Of a stretch of DNA of 64,000 nt, positions 55,029-63,711 are shown piece after piece. Source of the DNA: Nitratireductor soli. Its GTDB lineage: Bacteria > Pseudomonadota > Alphaproteobacteria > Rhizobiales > Rhizobiaceae. The stretch lies in assembly GCF_001050155.1 (NCBI RefSeq), contig NZ_LFVY01000019.1, positions 1 through 64,000 on the forward strand. The letters are read 5' to 3'. How positions within the stretch are numbered: the stretch's first letter is position 1; each line of letters opens with the position of its first letter. A program made the position numbers and the translations under genes. The notes under the pieces were generated by a model. The model saw nothing but the letters and a program-made list of their open reading frames with translations, was not told where the DNA came from and did no database searches.

Positions 55029-56482
55029 GGGTTTGCGTCCAGCGGCGATATCGGGCGACGGACCTTCCGGTAGGTGACCTTGGTCACGTCGGCGGGGTAA
55101 GGCCCACCCGTGTCGAGATAGTGGATTTGCGCGGCGATCTTCGAGAACGCGGCATAGAAATGGTTCGAGGATTTCACCACGACGATCTTCTTGCACGACA
55201 GATCGATGCCCAAATCGGTGAAGGCCGGCGGGCTGAAGGTCTGGGCGCGGCCTGTCGCAAGCACGATGTCGAGATTGCCGATCGCGATGGATGCGGCCGG
55301 GCCGAGTGAAACCCAACTCTGCTCGAACGGGATAAGCAGATCGTCGGTCGTCGCGCGGACCGTCACCACGGCATCGATCGGCGCGCCGGAAGTCGCTGCG
55401 GCCTTGCCGCAGAAACGCAGCGGTATCTCGGCGCCGGCACCGGCGCCGCGGCAAAGCGAGACGGCGATCGGGTCCCAGAACGCGCCGATCGCCGCCGGGA
55501 TTTCCGGATGGCGCAACAGTGCCTCGACCATCACCGTTGAATCGCCCGCAACGCCGCCGCCGGGACTGTCCCAACGATCGGCGAAGACGATCGGCTGGCC
55601 TTCCTCGGCCAGAGCGAGGGCAATGGCCTCCTCCGGCTTGTAATGGCGCGGCCCGGCTCCGGAACCGCCCCATCCGAGGATCTCCCGCCCGAGCGCCTCG
55701 GCCAGCGTCCTGGCCTTCTGCCGGTTCGCCTCCCCGTCGACCACCACCAGCACCTTGGTGCCGACATCGTAGACATCGGCAGCCTGGAAACCGTGTGCGA
55801 CAGAGATGCTGAGAATGCCGTCCCGCCCCTCCATGGCAAGCATGCGATCGACGAAGGCACGGCCTGGCTGGCGGCTCGTCATGAAGCCCGACATGGCGCG
55901 ACAGTCGAAAACCTCGGATACCGGCGTCACCTCCCCGTGCGCGGTGCGCAGGCAAAGCTCCACCAGGTCATCTGCCCGCTGCAGGAAATCGGTATGCGGA
56001 AACTCCTTGAAGGCGACCAGCACATCGGCTGCCTCAACCCGCTTGTCGGTCAGGTGACAATGCATGTCGAGCTCGGCGCCGATCACGCAGCCCGGCCCGA
56101 CGATGGCGCGGGCGCGGGCGAGCAGGTCGCCCTCGCAATCGTCATAGCCGCGCGCCACCATCGCGCCGTGCAGCCCGAACAAGGCGATGTCGAGCGGCAG
56201 CGCCTGTTGCAGTTGGTCGAGGATCTCGTCGCGCAGGCTCTCATAGGCCTGACGCGACACGAGGCCGGCCGGCTCGGCCCAGGTCGCCGTCCCCTCGATC
56301 AGCGTGAAGCCGTCGGCGCGGGCGCGCCGCCGCGCCGCGACAACGGGCGCCGAGCACAGTGTCGGCGTCTGCGGATGGGTTCCCGGCGGACAATAGAAGG
56401 CCGCCTCGAACGCTGTTCTGTCGACGAAAAGCGGCGAGAACGTATTTGTCTCGGTTGCCAGAGAAGCGACGAAAACGCGCAA
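55019..56482 (-). CDS. M81 family metallopeptidase (MlrC-like), paralogue 3
   Basis: A 487-residue M81 protein. Motifs are ASLATETNTF (Glu kept), FGLHGAMVARG, AELDMHCHLTD (Asp-x-His) and FKEFPHTDFLQ. The C-terminal domain starts near IVFADRWDSPGGGVAGDS. The start codon is TTG with AGGAGG 7 bases upstream, a convincing non-ATG start. It is coupled to the D-serine-dehydratase-like gene by overlap, suggesting that the product of this hydrolase is deaminated by that enzyme. It is divergent from paralogue 4. Confidence 0.88.
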   Translation of the reverse strand: MRVFVASLATETNTFSPLFVDRTAFEAAFYCPPGTHPQTPTLCSAPVVAARRRARADGFTLIEGTATWAEPAGLVSRQAYESLRDEILDQLQQALPLDIALFGLHGAMVARGYDDCEGDLLARARAIVGPGCVIGAELDMHCHLTDKRVEAADVLVAFKEFPHTDFLQRADDLVELCLRTAHGEVTPVSEVFDCRAMSGFMTSRQPGRAFVDRMLAMEGRDGILSISVAHGFQAADVYDVGTKVLVVVDGEANRQKARTLAEALGREILGWGGSGAGPRHYKPEEAIALALAEEGQPIVFADRWDSPGGGVAGDSTVMVEALLRHPEIPAAIGAFWDPIAVSLCRGAGAGAEIPLRFCGKAAATSGAPIDAVVTVRATTDDLLIPFEQSWVSLGPAASIAIGNLDIVLATGRAQTFSPPAFTDLGIDLSCKKIVVVKSSNHFYAAFSKIAAQIHYLDTGGPYPADVTKVTYRKVRRPISPLDANPWL

Positions 56483-56531
56483 TCAATCCCCTCCTTGCCG
56501 CTTTCCAATTCCGCAGACCATACTACATTAT

Positions 56532-56613
56532 GGAATGCATTACTTCTGCAGTTGTTCATTCTGCGACCAGATCGGAATTTTTGTCAACCGAATATCGCGT
56601 CGGAATGCATAAC
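56532..56613. promoter_or_regulatory. Direct repeat GGAATGCATWAC, two copies
   Basis: GGAATGCATTAC at 56532-56543 and GGAATGCATAAC at 56602-56613 are 70 bp apart, i.e. close to an integral number of helical turns (about 6.7). They lie in the 424-bp region between M81 paralogues 3 and 4. Each contains AATGCAT, largely self-complementary. They may bind a regulator; the identity is unknown. No gene is visible in the region 56483-56906. Confidence 0.45.
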
Positions 56614-56677
56614 CTCCGCGCTATTGCCTTGCAATTTGCGAGTTCTCATAGTTTCAATGCTCCGTCCAACCATTTGG

Positions 56678-56702
56678 AATCGTCTTATTATATAGAACGA
56701 TT
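56678..56702. promoter_or_regulatory. Candidate IclR-type dyad, site C
   Basis: AATCGT and ACGATT form a perfect 6-bp dyad with a 13-base AT-rich spacer. The equivalent at 44526-44550 has the same spacing and right arm. It lies 205 bp upstream of M81 paralogue 4, the closest relative of paralogue 1, which has the other site. A shared regulator is likely; whether it is an IclR protein is inference. Confidence 0.5.
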
Positions 56703-56906
56703 GACTGGAATGATCGAGAAAAGCGCCATCACTGCCTCTTCGAGAATGGCCCCGCCTGGCGACCTGAAACGGATTGCGAACCCGGATGCCGAAAAGCATC
56801 CGCGGGGCATCCCAGACGGCGCAGGGGCTTTCGCCCGTCCAGTTCTGTTCATCGGCCAGCCGAGGGCGGCCGAACCCGTTCCAGCCAACCATAGCGGTGA
56901 GGAGAA

Positions 56907-58403
56907 ATGAGAAAGAAGCGCATACTGCTCGCGGCGATCTTCCACGAGACCCACACCTTCGTCGAGCACACCACCACGTTCGACGATTTTTCCATCATGC
57001 GGGGCGACGACATACTGCGGAGAAGAGGAGACGGCTCCACCATCTCCGGCTTCCTCGAAGTGGCCGAAGCCGAGGATTGGGATGTGGTCCCGATCGCCGA
57101 CTACGCCGCGGTTGCCTCCGGCACGGTCGACCACGCCGTGTTCGATCAGTTCTGCGGCGAGATGGAGGCGGGCCTGAAGAAGGCGCTCGCCGATGGCGGC
57201 CTCGACGGGATCTGGCTTTCCCTTCACGGCGCCATGGTCACCACGCAATCCGTCGATCCGGAAGGCGATCTGCTGGCCCTGATACGCGCCGTGCCCGGTG
57301 CCGAAGCGCTGCCGTTGTTCGCCGTCTTCGACCTGCACGCCACCATGACCGCCAAGATGGCGGCACACGCCAACGGTCTCGTCGGCTACCGCGAGAACCC
57401 GCACATCGATTCCCGGGATTCGGCGATGCGTTCTGCGCGCATGCTGGCCCGGTCCCTGCGCGAGGGCGTGCTGCCGAGGGTGCTGGCGCGGAACGCACCC
57501 GTCATATGGGCGCCGCCCGGCACCGGCACAGCGGATCGGCCCATGCGCGATCTTGAACAGGAAGCACGCCGGCTGGAAGCACAGAACCCCGACATCTGGG
57601 AAGCCAGTGTCGTCGCCGGCTACGCCTTTTCCGATGTTCCTCACGCCGGTGTCGCGTTCAGCGTCATCACCACCGGTCCCGAGCAGGACGCGGCCCTCGC
57701 CCTCGATGCGCTGGAGCAGTTGGCCGTGGAGCTTCGCGCCCTCGGCCAGCCCGAGGAATGGGACCTCGATGCCGCCCTGTCGGAAATCAGCGGCAAAAGC
57801 GGCGGGCCGTTCGTCATCGTCGAGCCGGCCGACAATATCGGCGGCGGTGCGCCCGGCGACGATACGGCGGTGCTGCGCGGTTTCCTCAGGCACGGCTTCA
57901 CCAACGCCGCCGTGATCATCGCCGACGCCGCCGCCGTGGCCGCGCTGGCGGACGCAAAACCGGGCGACCGGCGACGCCTCAGCATCGGCGGCAAGGGCAG
58001 TCCCCTCGGCGCCGGCCCGCTCGACGCCGACGTCGCGTTCATCAGCCGCAGCGATGGCGCCTTCACGCTCGAGGACCGCAACAGCCACATGGTTGCCTCC
58101 AGGGGCGTCCACATCCGCATGGGGGCTTCTGCGGTGGTCCGCATAGAAGGCGTCACGGTGCTGCTGACCAGTCTGAAAACATCTCCGAACGATCTCGGGC
58201 AGCTTCGCTCCCAGGGCATCGTGCCGGAAAAACTGTTCGCCATCGGCGTCAAGGCAGCGGTTGCGCATCAGCGCGCCTACGACCCCATCGCCGCCGGCAG
58301 CTACACGGTCAGGACACCCGGCCCCTGCACCAGCGCACTGACCACCTTGCCGTATCGCCGGCTGCGCCAGCCAGTCTTTCCCATCAGCCATCAGAGGACA
58401 TGA
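56907..58403 (+). CDS. M81 family metallopeptidase (MlrC-like), paralogue 4
   Basis: A 498-residue M81 protein very similar in plan to paralogue 1: AIFHETHTFVEH, LSLHGAMVTT, FDLHATMTAKM, YRENPHIDSRDS, and the C-terminal start VIVEPADNIGGGAPGDD. Both begin with near-identical layout (RRGDGSTISGFLEVA here, RRGDASTVDGFLEVA in paralogue 1), so they are a recent pair within the four. AGGAG lies just before the ATG. RidA follows after one base. Confidence 0.9.
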   Translation: MRKKRILLAAIFHETHTFVEHTTTFDDFSIMRGDDILRRRGDGSTISGFLEVAEAEDWDVVPIADYAAVASGTVDHAVFDQFCGEMEAGLKKALADGGLDGIWLSLHGAMVTTQSVDPEGDLLALIRAVPGAEALPLFAVFDLHATMTAKMAAHANGLVGYRENPHIDSRDSAMRSARMLARSLREGVLPRVLARNAPVIWAPPGTGTADRPMRDLEQEARRLEAQNPDIWEASVVAGYAFSDVPHAGVAFSVITTGPEQDAALALDALEQLAVELRALGQPEEWDLDAALSEISGKSGGPFVIVEPADNIGGGAPGDDTAVLRGFLRHGFTNAAVIIADAAAVAALADAKPGDRRRLSIGGKGSPLGAGPLDADVAFISRSDGAFTLEDRNSHMVASRGVHIRMGASAVVRIEGVTVLLTSLKTSPNDLGQLRSQGIVPEKLFAIGVKAAVAHQRAYDPIAAGSYTVRTPGPCTSALTTLPYRRLRQPVFPISHQRT

Positions 58404-58404
58404 A

Positions 58405-58791
58405 ATGACCATCGAGTATCCGAGCAACCCTCAGACGCCGCGCTCCCATCTGCCGTTCAGCCCCGCCACCCGCGTCGGCAACCTGATCTTCGTTTCCGGA
58501 CAGGCATCCGTCGACGCGACGGGCAAGATCGTCTCAGACAGCTTCGAGGGCGAACTGCGCCGCTCGATCGAGAACCTGCGCAAGGTGTTGGAAGCAGCCG
58601 GCAGTGATCTCGCCCATGTCGTCCAGACGCGCAACTACGTCCGCGACGACGGTGATCTGGCGGAGTTCAACCGCCTTTATCTTGAATACTTCAAACCGCC
58701 CTATCCGGCCCGCACCACGCTGTCGCGCTGCCTGGGCGGGCTGCGCTACGAGATCGATTGCATCGCCGTGGTGAACGAGGACCGCGCTTGA
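58405..58791 (+). CDS. RidA family enamine/imine deaminase
   Basis: A 128-residue protein of the RidA/YjgF/YER057c family, which hydrolyses reactive enamines and imines formed by PLP enzymes. The family region PYPARTTLSRCLGGLRYEID has the conserved Arg and Glu that bind the substrate carboxylate and water. It starts one base after the M81 paralogue 4 stop codon. The nearby DSD-like PLP enzyme (53727) would produce exactly such enamines; this supports an amino-acid-deaminating pathway. Confidence 0.93.
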   Translation: MTIEYPSNPQTPRSHLPFSPATRVGNLIFVSGQASVDATGKIVSDSFEGELRRSIENLRKVLEAAGSDLAHVVQTRNYVRDDGDLAEFNRLYLEYFKPPYPARTTLSRCLGGLRYEIDCIAVVNEDRA

Positions 58792-58805
58792 GCGGAAATG
58801 CATGA

Positions 58806-58865
58806 CACCAGCCAGTATTCCGTCACACGGAACGAAGTCCAATTTACAACAGAGCGGGGCTGGTG
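58806..58865 (+). promoter_or_regulatory. Complex hairpin leader upstream of the aminotransferase gene
   Basis: CACCAGCC (58806-58813) and GGCTGGTG (58858-58865) can pair as an outer 8-bp stem. Inside lies a perfect 6-bp hairpin, TTCCGT-CAC-ACGGAA (58818-58832). The structure is 66 bases upstream of the ATG at 58932. It could be a terminator for the M81-RidA transcript or an attenuator. No known riboswitch family was recognised. Confidence 0.45.
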
Positions 58866-58931
58866 CCAGTTACCGTGAGTACGATCAGGAGCATCGCCTT
58901 GTCTATTTCGTCAACGATTGGAAATCCGAAA

Positions 58932-60251
58932 ATGGACTCCAAGAATCTGCTGTCCTTTGAAAAATCGGCAGCGACAATAAAGCACAATTCGCAATGGATG
59001 TCGGGGGGCGTCAACAGCAATTTCCGATTGAACATATCGCCGACGCCCCTCGTCTTCGAGCGCGGCGAAGGCCCTTATCTCTACGATGTCGATGGCAACA
59101 GGCTGATCGACTATTATCTCGGCATGGGGCCGATGATCCTCGGGCACAATCCGGCCGGGCTGACCGCGGCGGTGAAAGCCCAGATCGACAGCGGCATTCT
59201 CTTTGCGGGCCAGACGGCGGTAGAGGCGGAGGCCGCGCGCCTGGTGTGCGAGATGGTGCCCTCGGCCGAGCGCATGCGCTTCGGCAGTTCGGGATCGGAG
59301 GTCGACCAGGCGGCGCTGCGCGTCGCGCGTGCCGCCACCGGCCGGCAGAAGGTGATCAAGTTCGAAGGGCACTATCACGGCTGGTTCGACAACGTCCTCT
59401 GGTCGACAGCCCCGGCGCTCGACGCGGCCGGTCCCTATGAAGCACCGAACGCCATTGCCGGCAGCAAAGGGCAACTTGCCGATACGTCCGACACGCTGGT
59501 CGTCCTGCCGTGGAACGACCTGGATCTGCTGGCCGCACGTCTGGCGAAGGGCGACATCGCCGCGGTCATCATGGAAGCGGCCATGTGCAATGCCGGTGCG
59601 GTGCATCCGGCCGCCGGCTACCTCGAAGGCGTGCGCGAAGCCTGTACCCGCCACGGCACGATCCTGATCTTCGACGAAGTCATCACCGGCTTTCGCCTGG
59701 CGCCGGGAGGGGCCCAGGAACGCTTCGGCGTTTCACCGGACATCTCGACCTTCGGCAAGGCCATCGCCAACGGCTTCCCGGTGGCGGCGATCGCCGGGCG
59801 TGCCGATCTGCTCGACCTGTTCTCGACCGGCGGCGTCGTGCATGGGGGCACCTACAATTCGCAGCCCATCGCCATGGCCGCCACGGTGGCCACACTCAAG
59901 GCGCTGCAGCCGTCGCTCTATGCGGCGATCGACGTGACCGGGACGCGCCTGATGATGGGCATGCGCGAGATCTTTGCCCGCACCGGCGTCAAGGCGGTGG
60001 TGGAAGGCTTCCCGCAGGTCTTTCACGTTGCCTTCGGTCTCGAAGAGCCGGCCAGCAACTATCGGGATCTGGCGCGCATGGACAAGCAGGCCTATGTCGC
60101 CTTCACCACGGCGCTGTTGCGGCGTGGCGTGCGCGCGCTCGAGCGCGGCGCCTGGTTCATGTCGAGCGAGCATGACGATGCCGTGATCGGCCAAACGCTG
60201 AATGTGGTCGAAGACGCGGTCCGCCAGATCAAGGCCGACGGCGTGATCTGA
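58932..60251 (+). CDS. Class III aminotransferase (glutamate-1-semialdehyde aminomutase-like)
   Basis: A 439-residue PLP enzyme. The PLP lysine is Lys276 in STFGKAIANGFPVAA, and the preceding ILIFDEVITGFRLAPGG is the family Asp-containing motif. The N-terminal MSGGVNSNFR resembles HemL-like aminotransferases, but this is not expected to be the heme enzyme in an alphaproteobacterium that uses the ALA synthase route. It probably transaminates an amino acid from the catabolic pathway. The ATG at 58932 is preferred to a GTG at 58863, which lies inside the hairpin leader. Confidence 0.88.
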   Translation: MDSKNLLSFEKSAATIKHNSQWMSGGVNSNFRLNISPTPLVFERGEGPYLYDVDGNRLIDYYLGMGPMILGHNPAGLTAAVKAQIDSGILFAGQTAVEAEAARLVCEMVPSAERMRFGSSGSEVDQAALRVARAATGRQKVIKFEGHYHGWFDNVLWSTAPALDAAGPYEAPNAIAGSKGQLADTSDTLVVLPWNDLDLLAARLAKGDIAAVIMEAAMCNAGAVHPAAGYLEGVREACTRHGTILIFDEVITGFRLAPGGAQERFGVSPDISTFGKAIANGFPVAAIAGRADLLDLFSTGGVVHGGTYNSQPIAMAATVATLKALQPSLYAAIDVTGTRLMMGMREIFARTGVKAVVEGFPQVFHVAFGLEEPASNYRDLARMDKQAYVAFTTALLRRGVRALERGAWFMSSEHDDAVIGQTLNVVEDAVRQIKADGVI

Positions 60252-60272
60252 CCGCCTTGCCGGAATGCGCCT

Positions 60273-60304
60273 GCCGGGCAGTGTGACAGGCCGCACTGCC
60301 CGGC
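60273..60304 (+). terminator. Hairpin after the aminotransferase gene
   Basis: GCCGGGCAGTG and CACTGCCCGGC pair perfectly (11 bp) around a 10-base loop, 21 bases after the stop codon at 60251. It is followed by GGCATTT rather than a long T-run. It probably separates the aminotransferase gene from the dehydratase gene that begins at 60385. Confidence 0.6.
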
Positions 60305-60384
60305 GGCATTTCCAGATTTCACCTTTCCATATAGGCTGATCACGCGGCAGCCCCTGCGGCTGGGATCGAGACGCCGGAGCCCTC

Positions 60385-62202
60385 ATGAGCGACAATACGA
60401 CGAAACCCCCATTGCGCTCGCGCGCCTGGTTCGACAATCCGGACAACCCCGACATGACGGCGCTCTATCTCGAGCGCTATCTGAATTTCGGCCTGTCGCA
60501 GCGTGAACTGCAATCTGGCCGGCCGATCATCGGCATCGCCCAGACCGGCTCCGACCTGTCACCGTGCAACCGGCACCATCTGGAGCTTGCCAAACGCGTG
60601 CGCGACGGCATTCGCGAAGCGGGTGGCATCCCTATCGAATTCCCCGTCCACCCGATCCAGGAAACCGGCAAGCGGCCCACGGCCTCGCTCGACCGCAACC
60701 TCGCCTATCTCAGTCTGGTCGAGGTTCTGTACGGCTACCCGCTCGACGGCGTGGTGCTGACCATCGGCTGCGACAAGACCGCGCCTGCCCTGCTCATGGC
60801 GGCGGCGACGGTCAACATCCCGGCCATCGCATTCTCGGTCGGCCCAATGCTGAACGGCTGGTTCCGCGGTGAACGCATCGGCTCCGGAACGATCGTCTGG
60901 AAAGCGCGCGAGATGATGGCCACCGGTGAGATCGACTATGAGGGCTTCGTCAAGCTCGTCGCCTCGTCCGCCCCCTCGACCGGCTTCTGCAACACGATGG
61001 GCACGGCGACGACGATGAACACGCTCGCCGAAGCGCTGGGCATGCAATTGCCCGGGTCGGCGGCCATTCCCGCGACCTATCGCGACCGGCAGGAGATGGC
61101 CTATCGCACGGGATTGCGGATCGTCGACATGGTCCGCGAAGACCTGAAGCCGACCGACGTGATGACCCGCGCGGCCTTCATCAACGCGATCCGCGTCAAC
61201 TCGGCCATCGGCGGTTCGACGAACGCGCCGATCCACCTCAACGGCATCGCCCGGCATCTGGGCGTCGAACTCACCATCCAGGACTGGCAGACCTATGGCG
61301 AGACCGTTCCGCTCCTCGTCAACCTGCAGCCGGCCGGCGAGTATCTGGGCGAGGACTTTTATCACGCCGGCGGCGCTCCGGCCGTCATCAGCCAGCTCAT
61401 GTCGGCTGGCTTGATCAACGAGGACGCGCTGACGGTCAACGGCCGCAGCATCGGCGAGAACTGCCGCGGCGCGACGATCGAGGACGAAAGGGTGATCCGT
61501 CCCTTCGACCGGCCGTTGCAAAAGGATGCCGGCTTCCGGGTCCTGTCCGGCAATCTGTTCCACTCGGCCATCATGAAGCTCTCGGTCGTCTCCGACGAGT
61601 TCCGCGGCCGGTATTTGTCGAACCCGGACGACCCGATGGCCTTCGAGGGGCGCGCCATCGTCTTCGACGGGCCGGAGGACTATCACGCGCGGATCGACGA
61701 TCCGGCGCTGGCCATCGACGAGCATTGCATATTGTTCATGCGCGGCGCCGGGCCGATCGGTTATCCGGGGGCAGCCGAGGTCGTCAACATGCGGGCGCCG
61801 GACTATCTGCTCAAGCGTGGCATTCATTCCCTGCCCTGCGTCGGCGACGGCCGTCAGTCCGGCACCTCCGGCTCGCCGTCAATCCTCAACGCTTCGCCGG
61901 AAGCCGCGGCGGGCGGCGGCCTGGCGCTGCTGAAGATGAACGACCGCGTCCGGATCGACCTCGTGAAGTGCACTGCCGACATGCTGGTCGCCGATGCCGA
62001 ACTGGAAAATCGACGCAAGGATCTGGAAGCTGCCGGCGGCTATCCCTATCCGGCGCACCAGACCCCCTGGCAGGAGATCCAGCGCGGCATCGTCGGGCAG
62101 CTCGAAGCCGGCATGGTGCTTGAGCCGGCCGTCAACTACCGGCGGCTCGCCCAGGGCGGCGCTGACGGAACCATGCCCCCCGTGCCCCGCGACAATCATT
62201 GA
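60385..62202 (+). CDS. IlvD/Edd family dehydratase (sugar-acid dehydratase-like)
   Basis: A 605-residue Fe-S dehydratase. The three cluster cysteines expected for the family are visible in [21 protein letters not shown] and [10 protein letters not shown]. The C-terminal motif [20 protein letters not shown] is diagnostic. Sequence and length suggest the L-arabinonate/D-xylonate dehydratase branch rather than dihydroxyacid dehydratase of branched-chain synthesis. GGAG lies 5 bases before the ATG. It may dehydrate a hydroxy acid generated in the pathway. It converges with the amino-acid permease genes. Confidence 0.92.
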   Translation: MSDNTTKPPLRSRAWFDNPDNPDMTALYLERYLNFGLSQRELQSGRPIIGIAQTGSDLSPCNRHHLELAKRVRDGIREAGGIPIEFPVHPIQETGKRPTASLDRNLAYLSLVEVLYGYPLDGVVLTIGCDKTAPALLMAAATVNIPAIAFSVGPMLNGWFRGERIGSGTIVWKAREMMATGEIDYEGFVKLVASSAPSTGFCNTMGTATTMNTLAEALGMQLPGSAAIPATYRDRQEMAYRTGLRIVDMVREDLKPTDVMTRAAFINAIRVNSAIGGSTNAPIHLNGIARHLGVELTIQDWQTYGETVPLLVNLQPAGEYLGEDFYHAGGAPAVISQLMSAGLINEDALTVNGRSIGENCRGATIEDERVIRPFDRPLQKDAGFRVLSGNLFHSAIMKLSVVSDEFRGRYLSNPDDPMAFEGRAIVFDGPEDYHARIDDPALAIDEHCILFMRGAGPIGYPGAAEVVNMRAPDYLLKRGIHSLPCVGDGRQSGTSGSPSILNASPEAAAGGGLALLKMNDRVRIDLVKCTADMLVADAELENRRKDLEAAGGYPYPAHQTPWQEIQRGIVGQLEAGMVLEPAVNYRRLAQGGADGTMPPVPRDNH

Positions 62203-62266
62203 GGCCTTTCGAGCGAGGTGCTGTGCGTCCATTGTCTTCGGCCGCCCGCCGTCGTCAGCGACAGGA

Positions 62267-62992
62267 TCAGGCGGGGGCTTTCTTCCATGCGATTTCGGAC
62301 CGGGATCGCGGCCGTTCGTGCAGTGGCGTGAGATACAGTTCCAACGAGCGCAGGGCCAGGATCAAAATGGTGTTGATCGCCAGGTAGATAGCGGCGACCA
62401 TGCAGAATACCTGGATCACGGCAAAGGTCTGGCTCATGAGATCCTTGGCGACACCGGTCAGCTCCATCACGGTGATCGTGCTGGCGAGCGAGGTTGCCTT
62501 TAGCGTTACGACAATCTCGTTGCTGTAGGCGGGCAAAGCGCGCCTTGCCGCAATGGGGACGGTAACCAGGAACAGAACCTTCAACGGCGACAGCCCGAGT
62601 GCGCGGGCAGCCTCGATCGCCCCTTTCGGCACCGCCGCCAGGCCTCCGCGCATCACCTCGGCCGTGTAGGCGCCCGTACACAGGCTCATAGCGATGACCG
62701 CGCAGGCAAAGGGTTCCTTCAGGACGATCCAGGCGGGGCTTTCCCTCAGCCAGGCAAACTGGCTGAGGCCGTAATAGAGCACGAATATCTGGACCAGTAG
62801 CGGCGTGGAGCGGAAGGACAGGACATAGGCCGAGGCGATCATGCGCAAGATCCGCCGCCGCGACGCGCGAGCCCAGGTGGCGATCGCAGCCAGAACGAAA
62901 CCGAGCGGCAATGTGGCAGCCGCCAGGGCAAGCGTGACCCATATGGCGCCTGCCAGCTCGATCAGAACGTGGAGTGCGGTTTCGAAATCCAT
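62267..62992 (-). CDS. Polar amino acid ABC transporter permease, second subunit
   Basis: A 241-residue permease of the HisM/ArtM family with five predicted helices. The coupling region is IEAARALGLSPLKVLFLVTV, and YVLSFRSTPLLVQIFVLYYG is characteristic. It lies 2 bp after the other permease gene and forms a heterodimer with it. The C-terminus is hydrophilic (TPLHERPRSRSEIAWKK). Confidence 0.93.
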   Translation of the reverse strand: MDFETALHVLIELAGAIWVTLALAAATLPLGFVLAAIATWARASRRRILRMIASAYVLSFRSTPLLVQIFVLYYGLSQFAWLRESPAWIVLKEPFACAVIAMSLCTGAYTAEVMRGGLAAVPKGAIEAARALGLSPLKVLFLVTVPIAARRALPAYSNEIVVTLKATSLASTITVMELTGVAKDLMSQTFAVIQVFCMVAAIYLAINTILILALRSLELYLTPLHERPRSRSEIAWKKAPA

Positions 62993-62994
62993 GA

Positions 62995-63705
62995 TCAGCC
63001 CCAGCGCATTCGGTTTTCAGCCGCGACGAACGCCCGCGAGGAAACGGCCACCAGAACGAGGTAGATGACCGCGGCTGCGCCATAGAAGACGAAGGGCTGT
63101 CCCGTCGTGCGCCCGGCGAGCCCGACCACACGCATGAGTTCGGCAAGGGAAATCACCGAAAGCAGTGTCGTTTCCTTGATGGCCATGATCCAGACATTGC
63201 CGAGTCCCGGCAGTGCCAGCCGAAACATCTGCGGCATGATCACCAGACAAAGACCCGTAAACGGACGAAGACCGAGGGCGGCAAAAGCCTCGAACTGCCC
63301 CTCTGGAATGGTGGCATAAGCGCCGCGAAACACCTCGGAACTGTAGGACGCCGAGACGAGGGTGACCGCCATGACGCCGACCGTGAACGCATCCACCTCG
63401 ATATAGCCTGTGTAGCCGAAGCCACGCGCGATCCACATCAGGGCGCCGTTGGTTCCAAAGAACAGCAGGAAAATGACAAGCAGCGGTGGCACGCCGCGCA
63501 CGACCGTCGTGTAGACGTTGGCCGCGGCGGCGATCCATCTGTTGCGGCCCAGTTTTGCCAGTGCAAGCCCAAACCCAAGGGCGATGCCCAGAATGTAGCC
63601 CAGGCTGGCGCAAGCCACCGTAACGCCCAGCCCGACCAGGAGCGGCCTCGACCACCCCTGATCTCCCCAGGCCAGGATTTCCAGGAGGGAAGCGTCCCCA
63701 GCCAT
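62995..63705 (-). CDS. Polar amino acid ABC transporter permease, first subunit
   Basis: A 236-residue permease of the HisQ/ArtQ family. The VVRGVPPLLVIFLLFFG segment and the coupling loop FEAFAALGLRPFTGLCLVIM identify it. It follows the truncated binding-protein gene by 6 bp and precedes the second permease by 2 bp. No ATPase gene is within the window; it would be expected to the right of 64000 or elsewhere. Confidence 0.93.
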   Translation of the reverse strand: MAGDASLLEILAWGDQGWSRPLLVGLGVTVACASLGYILGIALGFGLALAKLGRNRWIAAAANVYTTVVRGVPPLLVIFLLFFGTNGALMWIARGFGYTGYIEVDAFTVGVMAVTLVSASYSSEVFRGAYATIPEGQFEAFAALGLRPFTGLCLVIMPQMFRLALPGLGNVWIMAIKETTLLSVISLAELMRVVGLAGRTTGQPFVFYGAAAVIYLVLVAVSSRAFVAAENRMRWG

Positions 63706-63711
63706 CCGGAA

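Noticed and set aside
56688-58427. A 579-codon minus-strand open frame
   Set aside because: It is antisense to M81 paralogue 4 and contains no family motif; it is a GC-driven shadow.
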